Below are positions 56,973 to 64,000 of a stretch of 64,000 nucleotides of DNA, piece after piece. The stretch is from positions 1,550,001-1,614,000 of the forward strand of contig NZ_CP114058.1 of NCBI RefSeq assembly GCF_026967475.1, in the 5' to 3' direction. This stretch comes from Rouxiella chamberiensis (lineage in GTDB: Bacteria > Pseudomonadota > Gammaproteobacteria > Enterobacterales > Enterobacteriaceae). The position numbers were made by a program, and so were the translations under genes. Positions within the stretch are counted from its first letter, which is position 1. Every line of letters begins with the position of its first letter. The notes below the pieces were generated by a model. It was not told the DNA's origin and ran no database searches. It saw only the letters and a program-made list of their open reading frames with translations.

Positions 56973-58140
56973 TCAGGACAGTGAGGCGAGCCCCTGCTTG
57001 AGGCGCACAAGACCTTCTGCGATAACCTCCTTGCTGGCGGCATAGGAAAGTCGAATATGCGATTCGCCCGCAGCGCCAAACTCGGAGCCAGGACGCACGG
57101 CAATGCCGAAACTGCGCAGGATGCCGACCATTTCCACTGACGAAACCTGGGCGCGGTAGGACGGGAAGCAGTAAAACGCGCCTTCCGGTTCATTAAGGGT
57201 TAAGCCGGGAATATCGTTGAGACCGGCAATCATCAGCGCGCGGCGCTCGGCATAGACGGCATGCATCGCGAGCACGTCCGATTCGCACTCCTCGAGAGCG
57301 GTCAGCGCGGCATATTGCACGGCAGTATTGACGGAGCTGTTCACCGAGTTGTGGACGCGGGCAGCGGCGGCAATCATCTTCGCCGGACCCGCGAGATAGC
57401 CAATGCGCCAGCCGGTCATGGCGTAGCTTTTCGAGAAGGTTTGACAATAGAGGGTGCGACCGCGCAGCGCAGGGATTTCCAGCGCCGAGGTGAACGGTTT
57501 GTCGGTAAAGACCAGGTCACTGTAGGCCTCATCGGCAATCACCAGCGTATTGCTCTCTTTGACAATATCGCCCAGCGCCTGCATCTCTTCGCGGCTGTGC
57601 ACAATGCCGGTCGGGTTGCTTGGGTTGCAGAACCACGAACAGTCGTGCGCCCTGCATGGCCTCTGCCAGCGCCGCCATATCCCAGTGCAGATCGTCCCGG
57701 CTTGGCACCGGCACGCAGATCCCGCCCGCCATATTGACCAAATCCGCGTACAGCGAATAGGTAGGATCGGGGATCACCACGCGGTCGCCCGGATTGACGA
57801 TAGAAAGGATGGCTGCCGAGAGTCCGCCGGTGCCGCCGTGCGTCACCAGAATCTCGTTGGCGCTCACGTCCACGCCAGACTGTGCAGACACACGTTTTGC
57901 CAGCGCTTCACACAGGGGTTTTTCCCCACGTTGTGGAGAGTAGTGAGTGAGTCCCTGTGTCAGGGCATCGGCGGCGGCCTGAATAATGCGCGGCGGCGTG
58001 GCGAAATCAGGCTCGCCCACGGCAAGCGAGATCATTTCGGCGGTCGTCGCGGGCTGCTGAACCCGCAGAGATGTTCGCTCGATGCGAAGCACGGCTTCTG
58101 CTGCGGTGAAATCGGTCGTTTCGTTCTGCTGTGAATGCAT
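56973..58140 (-). pseudogene. PLP-dependent aminotransferase (class I/II), one frameshift
   Basis: Two frames make one fold-type I aminotransferase of about 388 residues. First: EMISLAVGEPDFATPPRI, YSPQRGEKPLCEALA, TYSLYADLVNMAGG. Removing the extra base at 57633-57634 gives FVFCNPSNPTGIVHSREEM, the conserved NPSNPTG, and joins the second part with ADEAYSDLVF, the PLP lysine in TFSKSYAMTGWRIGYLAGP near residue 230 and the substrate arginine near the end (HIRLSYA). First gene of the pxp operon. It could use the glutamate made by 5-oxoprolinase as amino donor. Confidence 0.85.
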
Positions 58141-58163
58141 TTAACTCACCCTCAAGTGTATTC

Positions 58164-58204
58164 GGCTGATAATACGGCCACTGTAGCCTGCCGTTTTATC
58201 AGCC
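58164..58204. promoter_or_regulatory. 15-base inverted repeat before the aminotransferase gene
   Basis: GGCTGATAATACGGC at 58164-58178 pairs with GCCGTTTTATCAGCC at 58190-58204 with one mismatch and an 11-base loop. It ends 24 bases before the ATG. It may be a double operator or a leader hairpin; there is no T-run, so it is not a standard terminator. Confidence 0.5.
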
Positions 58205-58229
58205 CAAAAGAGGGTTTCCGTGTGTGGTA

Positions 58230-58244
58230 ATAAGCATCTCTTAT
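58230..58244. promoter_or_regulatory. Candidate Nac binding site of the aminotransferase-pxp operon
   Basis: ATAAGCATCTCTTAT has the ATA-N9-TAT form and, with its flanks, an AATAAG/CTTATT dyad. It lies 90 bases before the aminotransferase start, just after the Nac-like gene. Same pattern as the site at 54061. Confidence 0.5.
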
Positions 58245-58258
58245 TCGTGATTCCGCAC

Positions 58259-59182
58259 TCAGTGCACCAGCATCAACGGGCGATTATCCTGCGTGCGTTT
58301 AACCATCAGCGACAGCAGAATATCTTTCACCGCCTGCGCCGGGGGCGACAGGGAAAGATGATCGGACATACAGAAAGACAGCGGGGCCTGAATGCCGGGC
58401 GATGTCACGCGCGACAGCCAGACGCCGGTCTGCGCCGCCATCGCGCGGGCGGCGGATTCGGGCAGAATGGTCACCCCTAGCCCGTTGAGCACGGCGGCAT
58501 TCAGGGTCGACGGCGATTCGATTTCGGCGATGATGTTGGCCTTGAGTTTCTCGCGCGACAGGGTTTCATCCACCAGTCGGCGAACCACGTTATAAGGACG
58601 CGGCATGAAGAGGTCGCGCTTAACGACCTCGGCAAGTTCAATGCCGGGTCCCGGATTCGGCACCTGCGCCGAGCCGACAAGAAACAGTTCTTCTTTCATC
58701 AACGGAACAAATGACAGGCCATGCACGGGACGATCGCCGTAAATCACCGCCATATCCATGCGCCCGTTCATGATTTGTTCGCTCATCGGCGAACCAAAGT
58801 TTTCGTTGAGATAGAGTACAATGGCCGGATGCTGGGCTTTCACGGCCTGTATCAGCGGCATCGCCAGCATGGAGGCGGCGGTGGAAGGCGCGAGTCCGAC
58901 AGACACGTGCCCGCTCAGCGCGCTGCCCGCGTTGTCGACCGCACTCTGCGCCTGCTCGCACTGACGCAGAATGGTTTGCGCGTGGGTGTAAAGAATTTTA
59001 CCGGCTTCGGTGGGCGTGACGCCGCGCTTGGTACGAATAAGCAGTTGCTGATCCAGTTCACTTTCAAGCGCCGCCAACTGCTGACTCAACGCCGGTTGCG
59101 CGATGTGCAGCACTTCCGCCGCCTGCGTCAGGCTGCCGATTTCCACGATTTTTACGTAATATTTCAAACGTCTTAAATTCAT
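58259..59182 (-). CDS. nac: Nac-like LysR-family nitrogen assimilation regulator
   Basis: A 307-residue LysR regulator. The N-terminal 110 residues follow E. coli and Klebsiella Nac almost word for word (LKYYVKIVEIGSLTQAAEVL, IAQPALSQQLAALESEL, LLIRTKRGVTPTEAGKILYT); the effector domain is more diverged but keeps GLGVTILPESAARAM. Nac is made in nitrogen limitation and extends control to sigma-70 promoters. Here the upstream region has a sigma-54 promoter and an NtrC box, as for nac in enteric bacteria, and candidate Nac sites precede the two downstream operons. Strong case, but a Nac paralog cannot be excluded. Confidence 0.82.
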   Translation of the reverse strand: MNLRRLKYYVKIVEIGSLTQAAEVLHIAQPALSQQLAALESELDQQLLIRTKRGVTPTEAGKILYTHAQTILRQCEQAQSAVDNAGSALSGHVSVGLAPSTAASMLAMPLIQAVKAQHPAIVLYLNENFGSPMSEQIMNGRMDMAVIYGDRPVHGLSFVPLMKEELFLVGSAQVPNPGPGIELAEVVKRDLFMPRPYNVVRRLVDETLSREKLKANIIAEIESPSTLNAAVLNGLGVTILPESAARAMAAQTGVWLSRVTSPGIQAPLSFCMSDHLSLSPPAQAVKDILLSLMVKRTQDNRPLMLVH

Positions 59183-59225
59183 TGTCGCCCCGCTTGCATT
59201 TGCACAATTCTCAGGATGAGTTAAA

Positions 59226-59240
59226 GCAATAAACGGGCCA
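59226..59240 (-). promoter_or_regulatory. Sigma-54 promoter of the nac-like gene
   Basis: On the minus strand TGGCCCGTTTATTGC matches TGGCAC-N5-TTGC with one change; the GG and GC are correctly spaced by ten bases. The transcript would start near 59214, about 30 bases before the ATG. Confidence 0.72.
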
Positions 59241-59379
59241 GCAATGACTTATTCACTGGCGTGTGCAGATTTAACATGCAATTAGGTGATAAATCAGGCG
59301 GCGGACATAAGTTTTACCAATGACAATTTGATAAGAAGCTCTAAATCAGGCGTTAATAAGGTGCCTTGCGCCCGAGCGC

Positions 59380-59394
59380 GCACTTTTTTGGTGC
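59380..59394. promoter_or_regulatory. NtrC binding box
   Basis: GCACTTTTTTGGTGC matches GCACY-N5-RGTGC exactly and continues as GCAAC, like the strong NtrC site of glnA. It lies about 165 bases upstream of the sigma-54 start, a normal enhancer distance. It could also serve the divergent pirin gene. Confidence 0.72.
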
Positions 59395-59538
59395 AACGCC
59401 ATGAAAGCCACGGATAAATTATTGGCAAAAATCAGGTTAATGGCCTCTTCGCGTGATGTGGGATTGTCATTCAACTTCGCGAAAGGGGCCTTTTTGAACT
59501 AATTTTAAACATTACACCCGCAGGAAATGGAGAACGCT

Positions 59539-60399
59539 ATGTCCCGCCGTATCAAAAAACAGTACAAAGCCTATCGCGATGATATTCGTGATTTACAGAC
59601 GCGCAGGCCGGTTCCGGGTCCGGAGATTGACCATCTCGACCCGTTTCTGTTTCTGAATCATCACGGCCCGCAGGTCTACGCTCCAGACAATCTCGGCCTG
59701 CCTTTCGGCCCCCATCCGCATCGCGGCTTTGAAACCGTGACCTTTATTCTTCGCGGCGAACTCTCGCATGCCGACACCGGCGGCCATGAAAGCATCATTG
59801 GCGCAGGCGGCGTGCAATGGATGACGGCCGGTTCAGGACTGGTTCACTCGGAACTTTCACCGGAATCCTTCAAGAAAAAGGGCGGCGAGCTCGAGATCCT
59901 CCAGTTATGGGTCAACCTGCCCGCCAATCTGAAAATGAGTGCGCCGAGTTACGTAGGGCTGCAGGCTGGCGATATTCCGCAGATTCCGTTAAATCAGGGT
60001 GAAGGTTCCGTCAGCCTGATTTCAGGAGAGCTTTCAGGTATCAAAGGCCCTGTCGAAACGTTGACCGGCGTGACGATGATGACGGTTCAACTGGCCGCAG
60101 GAAGCGAGATAACCCTGCCTGCTCCAGCCACGCGCGAAGTGTTCCTGTATACCGTAAAAGGACGCGTCGAGATTGCCGGGCAGGAAGCGCAGGCGTGGCA
60201 TCTGATTGAACTGGATGACAGCGAAGACAGCGTGACGGTCAAGGCGCTGGAGGATGCCGTGCTGCTGTTTGGCCACGCCGATAAAATCCGGGAGCCTATC
60301 GTCTCACACGGACCTTTTGTCATGAATTCTGTCGAGGAGATTGATCAGGCAATTCTGGATTATCAGGCCGGCAAGTTTGACGCACTGATCGACAGTTAA
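59539..60399 (+). CDS. Pirin family protein (YhaK/YhhW-like cupin)
   Basis: A 286-residue bicupin. The metal site is in PHPHRGFETVTFILRGEL with a second part HADTGGHES, residues 57-85; the C-terminal domain has FGHADKIREPIVSHGPFVMN. Pirins include quercetinase-like enzymes and redox sensors. ATG 59539 has GGAG before it; an in-frame ATG four codons upstream is possible. Single gene with terminator, divergent from nac; its role is not known. Confidence 0.87.
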   Translation: MSRRIKKQYKAYRDDIRDLQTRRPVPGPEIDHLDPFLFLNHHGPQVYAPDNLGLPFGPHPHRGFETVTFILRGELSHADTGGHESIIGAGGVQWMTAGSGLVHSELSPESFKKKGGELEILQLWVNLPANLKMSAPSYVGLQAGDIPQIPLNQGEGSVSLISGELSGIKGPVETLTGVTMMTVQLAAGSEITLPAPATREVFLYTVKGRVEIAGQEAQAWHLIELDDSEDSVTVKALEDAVLLFGHADKIREPIVSHGPFVMNSVEEIDQAILDYQAGKFDALIDS

Positions 60400-60419
60400 A
60401 CGCCCTGCAATCCCCATAT

Positions 60420-60456
60420 AAAAACGCCGCCTCTGTGTTCAGGGCGGCGTTTTTTA
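60420..60456. terminator. Bidirectional intrinsic terminator
   Basis: AACGCCGCC pairs with GGCGGCGTT and has an A-run before and T6 after. It lies between the convergent pirin and cytochrome oxidase genes and serves both. Confidence 0.85.
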
Positions 60457-60468
60457 TAACATTTATTC

Positions 60469-61474
60469 TCAGTGGTAACCGGCATCCACTTTTATTTTCC
60501 CTCTGAACACGTAATAGCTCCACGCGGTGTAGGCCAGAATCACCGGAATGATAAACAGACTGCCGACCAGCATAAAGGCCTGACTCTGTGGCGGCGATGC
60601 GGCCTGCCAGATAGAAATCGACGGCGGAATGATATTCGGCCAGATACTGATGCCCAATCCCGAGAATCCGAGAAACACCAGACCAAGAGTCAGCAGGAAT
60701 GGCGTGTAATGCGCCTGACGTTTTACCCCGCGCATAATTCCCCACGAACAGAGCAGAACCAGAATGGGCACCGGCATGAACAGGAAGATATTGGGCCGCG
60801 TAAACCAGCGGTCGGCGATATCGGCATGACTCAGCGGCGTCCAGATGCTGATAATCCCGACCACCACCAATAACGACAGCACCAGCGGCGTGGCGAGCGC
60901 CGACATTTTGGCGTGCAGCTCATTTTCGGTTTTCATGATAAGCCAGGTACAGCCCAGCAATGCGTAGGCAATCACCAGGCCGAGTCCGCAAAATAACGGG
61001 AACGGCGCCAACCAGCTCAATGCCGAGCCGGTATATTCACGACCGGTGACTTCAAAGCCATTCAACACGGTGCCGACCGCAATGCCCTGACTGAAGGTCG
61101 CCAGAATCGAACCGGCCACAAAGGATTTATCCCAGAACCGGACGGTGAACCTCCACGGCCTTGAAACGAAATTCGAAGGCGACGCCGCGAAATATCAGGC
61201 CGATTAGCATCGCCGTCAAGGGAATGGTCAGCGCATCGGCAATCACGGAATACGCCAGCGGAAACGCGCCATACAGACCGGCTCCGCCCAGCACCAGCCA
61301 GGTTTCATTGCCGTCCCACACGGGCGCTACCGTATTGACCATCATGTCGCGTTCGTCGGGATCCTGATTAAACGGAAACAGGATGCCGATACCCAGGTCG
61401 AAGCCGTCCATCACGATATACATCAGGGTCGAGAACACGATGATGCCGAACCAGATTATGGAGTAATCAAACAT
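60469..61474 (-). pseudogene. Cytochrome bd-type quinol oxidase subunit II (CioB-like), one frameshift
   Basis: Two frames make one subunit II of about 334 residues, the length of CioB and shorter than E. coli CydB (379). First: MDGFDLGIGILFPF, DGNETWLVLGGAGLYGAFPLA, GLIFRGVAFEFRFKA. Removing one C at 61138-61139 restores RPFWDKSFVAGSILATFSQG, the conserved junction, and the rest with GTVLNGFEV. ATG 61474 has GAGGGG upstream and overlaps subunit I by 8 bases. No CydX gene follows. It binds ubiquinol oxidase subunit I in the inner membrane. Confidence 0.87.
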
Positions 61475-62900
61475 GTTTATTCCCCTCATTTTGCGGGTTG
61501 GGATTGTCTGTTGCCGCAGAAAGTGGACGAGCCGGGGTTTTACGGGTACCCGGACCGCCATGCTCGACGATTTTCCCTTCGCCCGTTTCGGGACCCTGCT
61601 TAATCAGGCGCATCATATAGTGATACCCCACACCGAAGACGGACGAATACACCACAATAAAGACGATCAGGCTGATGCTCATTTGCAGCGTGCCATGCGC
61701 GGAGACGGCATCGCGCGTGCGCTGGAGTCCGTACACTACCCACGGCTGGCGGCCTATTTCGGTGGTGAACCAACCGGCCAGAATGGCAATGATGCCAGAC
61801 GGTCCCATAAACAGCGCAAACCACAGGAAGGGGCGTGACTGGTATAAACGTTTTTTATAGCGCAGCCACAGGCTGACTACGCCAAGCGTAATCATCAGCA
61901 AGCCTAGTGCGACCATCACGCGAAATGACCAGAAGATGATGGTCGAATTGGGCCGGTCATCTTTCGGGAAGCTTTTCAGCGCCGGAATTTGCCGGTCTAG
62001 GCTGTGGGTTAATATCAGACTGCCCAGATAAGGCACTTCAATAGCATATTTGGTGCGCTCTTCTTCCATGTCGGGAATACCAAACAGAATCAGCGGTGAG
62101 GCTTCGCCGGGTTTATTTTCCCAGTGCCCTTCAATGGCGGCAATTTTGGCGGGCTGATGTTCGAGGGTATTTAATCCGTGCGCATCGCCGATAAGCGCCT
62201 GTACGGGCGCGACAATCAGCGCCATCCACAACGCCATGGAAAACATTTTGCGAATGGCCGGATTATCATGGCCCCGCAATAAATGCCAGGCGCCCGACGC
62301 GCCGACGAAAAAGGCGCTGGCAAGGAATGCCGCCGTCGACATATGCAGTAAACGGAACGGGAAGGAAGGATTGAAAACGATTTTGAACCAGTCATCCGGA
62401 ATAATGATGCCGTTCTGGATAATAAAGCCTTGCGGGGTATGCATCCAGCTATTGGACGCCAGAATCCAGAAGGTCGAAATCAGTGTGCCCAGTGCCACCA
62501 TGCAGGTGGCGAAGAAATGCAGGCCTCTGCCCACGCGGTTCCAGCCAAAGAGCATGACACCAAGAAAGCCCGCCTCGAGGAAAAACGCCGTCAACACTTC
62601 ATAGGTTAACAGCGGCCCCGTGATACTCCCGGCAAATTGCGAGAATCCGCTCCAGTTGGTCCCGAATTGATAGGCCATGACCAACCCGGACACGACCCCC
62701 ATACCAAAGTTGACGGCAAATATTTTTGACCAGAAATGATAGAGGTCACGATAGGCATCTTTATGCGTTTTAAGCCACATTCCTTCCAGCACGGCAAGGA
62801 AACTGGCAAGGCCGATAGTAATTGCGGGAAAAATAATATGGAAGGACACAGTAAAGGCGAACTGAATCCGGGCGAGGTGAAAGGCATCTAATTCAAACAT
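61467..62900 (-). CDS. Cytochrome bd-type quinol oxidase subunit I (CioA-like)
   Basis: Haem-bearing subunit of a terminal oxidase that reduces oxygen with quinol. Haem ligands: His21 in TVSFHIIFPAITIG, and the RLLHMSTAAFLASAFF helix near residue 185; GWFTTEIGRQPWVVYGLQRT near 400 is the C-terminal signature. At 477 residues with a short Q-loop it belongs to the CioA, often cyanide-resistant, branch rather than to E. coli CydA. Two-gene operon with subunit II. Confidence 0.92.
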   Translation of the reverse strand: MFELDAFHLARIQFAFTVSFHIIFPAITIGLASFLAVLEGMWLKTHKDAYRDLYHFWSKIFAVNFGMGVVSGLVMAYQFGTNWSGFSQFAGSITGPLLTYEVLTAFFLEAGFLGVMLFGWNRVGRGLHFFATCMVALGTLISTFWILASNSWMHTPQGFIIQNGIIIPDDWFKIVFNPSFPFRLLHMSTAAFLASAFFVGASGAWHLLRGHDNPAIRKMFSMALWMALIVAPVQALIGDAHGLNTLEHQPAKIAAIEGHWENKPGEASPLILFGIPDMEEERTKYAIEVPYLGSLILTHSLDRQIPALKSFPKDDRPNSTIIFWSFRVMVALGLLMITLGVVSLWLRYKKRLYQSRPFLWFALFMGPSGIIAILAGWFTTEIGRQPWVVYGLQRTRDAVSAHGTLQMSISLIVFIVVYSSVFGVGYHYMMRLIKQGPETGEGKIVEHGGPGTRKTPARPLSAATDNPNPQNEGNKHV

Positions 62901-63279
62901 TGCTTAGTTCCTTAATTAACTCTCTATTTTTGCACCCTCTCGTCGTTTTGTAGAAACCCCATCCGGCGAGAAAATAAGGCGATCGTAAATCTATAACAAA
63001 AATATAAAATGCACAGTTTGGTAAAAAACTGACATAACAGTTAAAAGCGGAAATTATTGGTCATATTCTGAAATGCCATGACTCTTCGAAGTATGGCTTT
63101 AGCCATTAAGTTTGCAAGGGTGTTTTTGGAGACAAAACAGGCAATGAGAGTTGGATCGGCTTCGGCGGGTTATTTGGCTTAAAGAAAGGATGATGTGTAG
63201 AGGATGGCGAAGGGATTATCTCAACATGCCCCTCGAGAGGGGCTTTAAACGTAACAAGGAGCCTTGAATAACCGGCTGC
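62901..63279. other. Upstream region of the cytochrome oxidase operon, no gene
   Basis: 379 bases between the oxidase operon and the GlcG/HbpS-like gene, all transcribed leftward. It must carry the oxidase promoter. AT-rich; a weak inverted repeat GCCATGACTCTTCGAAG with a pairing GGCTTTAGCC-type tail lies near 63074-63107. No open frame or RNA gene seen. Confidence 0.4.
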
Positions 63280-63801
63280 CTATTCAAACTTGTCCTTGAA
63301 TTTTTCAAGTGCCGTCGTGGCGCACTTCTCGTCTTTGTCACCGCCCGGCGCACCAGACACCCCTAACCCGCCCAATACGGTGCCATCGGCCTTGCGAATC
63401 TTTGCGCCGCCTGCGATAAAGATAATTTCCGGTTCCGTCGCCAGCACCGCGCCCTCCTGAGGGCCTGCCAGTTTGGCATCAACCAGTTCGCTGGTGGTGT
63501 TCTTGTGGAAAGTCCGGCCATAGGAGAAGGCGGTATAGGCCTTGCGATAGGAAACCGACAGCGTTTGCAGCGGCGCATTGTTGCTGCGGATCACCGCCTG
63601 CTGCTGGCCCGAGGGTTCTACCACGGTAGCTGTGACTTCATACCCTTCATCCAGACAGTTTTGCACCGCCTGACTCGCCAGTTGCTCCGCCGTTTTCCAG
63701 TCGAGTTTCTGCGTCGAGACCAGTTGAGTCGCCGACAGCGCCGAAAAGGATGCCGACAACGCCGTGATGGAAAATAAAATGTTGATTAACCCTTTTTGCA
63801 T
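63280..63801 (-). CDS. Exported GlcG/HbpS-type haem-binding-like protein (DUF336)
   Basis: A 173-residue protein with a signal peptide (GLINILFSITALSASFSALSA) and a GlcG/HbpS domain: LASQAVQNCLDEGYEVTATVVE, SYRKAYTAFSYGRTFHKNT and GGAKIRKADGTVLGGLGVSGAPGGDKDEKCA. Members bind haem or cobalamin or act beside glycolate oxidase. ATG 63801 has AGGAGGAATT upstream; an earlier in-frame start lacks a signal. Two cysteines (in the NCLDEGY and EKCATT segments) could pair in the periplasm. Confidence 0.85.
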   Translation of the reverse strand: MQKGLINILFSITALSASFSALSATQLVSTQKLDWKTAEQLASQAVQNCLDEGYEVTATVVEPSGQQQAVIRSNNAPLQTLSVSYRKAYTAFSYGRTFHKNTTSELVDAKLAGPQEGAVLATEPEIIFIAGGAKIRKADGTVLGGLGVSGAPGGDKDEKCATTALEKFKDKFE

Positions 63802-63937
63802 AATTCCTCCTGAAAGAATTGAGACAACGGCCTCACAGGCCCTCACCGAGGTAAACTGAAAATAGCTGAATCGTTTAAGCCTCTATCCTAACTATAGGTT
63901 TGTTATGGAATTGTTGCCAAAAAGAAAAAGGGGTTTT

Positions 63938-64000
63938 ATGAAAATTAATGGAAAGAATGCCGCTGGACCATTTCTGCCGCGAACGATAAATGTGATGTAT
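63938..64000 (+). CDS. Possible gene start at the window edge
   Basis: ATG 63938 follows AAAAAGGGG by 4 bases and the frame is open to the edge (21 codons, MKINGKNAAGPFLPRTINVMY has no family I recognise). Divergent from the GlcG/HbpS-like gene. Too short to judge. Confidence 0.25.
   Translation, partial: MKINGKNAAGPFLPRTINVMY

Noticed and set aside
60469..62900. Standard CydAB oxidase
   Set aside because: Both subunits are short, subunit I has a short Q-loop, and no CydX gene follows, which fits the CioAB branch better.

Overview
The window is chromosomal DNA of an enterobacterium (Enterobacterales; the mix of AscG-type beta-glucoside control, AMP nucleosidase, a Nac-like regulator and Rob/MarA-type regulators suggests Yersiniaceae or a near relative, but I cannot fix the genus). 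Gene density is high, most intergenic gaps are short, and no rRNA, tRNA, CRISPR array, phage or recognisable insertion sequence was seen. 

Layout. 0-10 kb: the end of a GldA-like dehydrogenase, then GNAT / M20 deacylase / Ldh-family dehydrogenase / MmgE-PrpD on the plus strand, meeting tail to tail a minus-strand operon of an amino-acid ABC importer plus a BisC-type molybdoenzyme. This set resembles the Bacillus subtilis yxe/ytm thioether-salvage operons. The flavin monooxygenases expected of such a pathway sit at 21-24 kb with a second, related GNAT, so the pathway may be split over two loci. 10-20 kb: amn, a glycoside hydrolase-glycosyltransferase gene, and an AscG-controlled beta-glucoside PTS operon with two 6-phospho-beta-glucosidases. 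24-28 kb: a Cys-containing small protein, an ADP-ribose/CDP-alcohol diphosphatase-like enzyme and a tannase/feruloyl-esterase family protein. 28-34 kb: a complete RND efflux system. 34-38 kb: Sad-like aldehyde dehydrogenase with a divergent LysR gene; siderophore-interacting protein with a divergent MarR gene. 38-44 kb: a MetNIQ-type importer, a 2-oxoglutarate/Fe(II) oxygenase and an MFS exporter. 44-48 kb: SDR, ketopantoate-reductase-like enzyme, IclR regulator, hydrolase and AraC regulator. 48.9-50.0 kb: about 1 kb without a convincing gene, made of two diverged copies of a structured repeat facing each other. 50-59 kb: a nitrogen-scavenging region with a polar amino-acid ABC importer, SDR, the 5-oxoprolinase genes pxpA, pxpC and pxpB, a BCCP-like protein without the biotin lysine, an aminotransferase, and a Nac-type LysR gene preceded by a sigma-54 promoter and an NtrC box. 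59-64 kb: pirin, a CioAB-type cytochrome bd oxidase, a GlcG/HbpS-like protein and a possible gene start at the edge.

Quality warning. Eleven genes carry twelve single-base frame disruptions. Seven look like one base missing, mostly from a homopolymer; five look like one extra G in the same local context (G duplicated before TTC). This regularity suggests sequencing or assembly error more than eleven independent gene losses, so the entries typed pseudogene may be intact in the organism. The RND pump carries one of each kind, which together restore the frame.

How the genes work together. The strongest regulatory logic is at 50-59 kb: NtrC and sigma-54 would switch on the Nac-like regulator in nitrogen limitation, and ATAAG-N5-CTTAT sites lie before both the aminotransferase-pxp operon and the SDR-ABC operon, consistent with import of a pyroglutamate-like or amino-acid nitrogen source, opening of 5-oxoproline to glutamate, and transamination.
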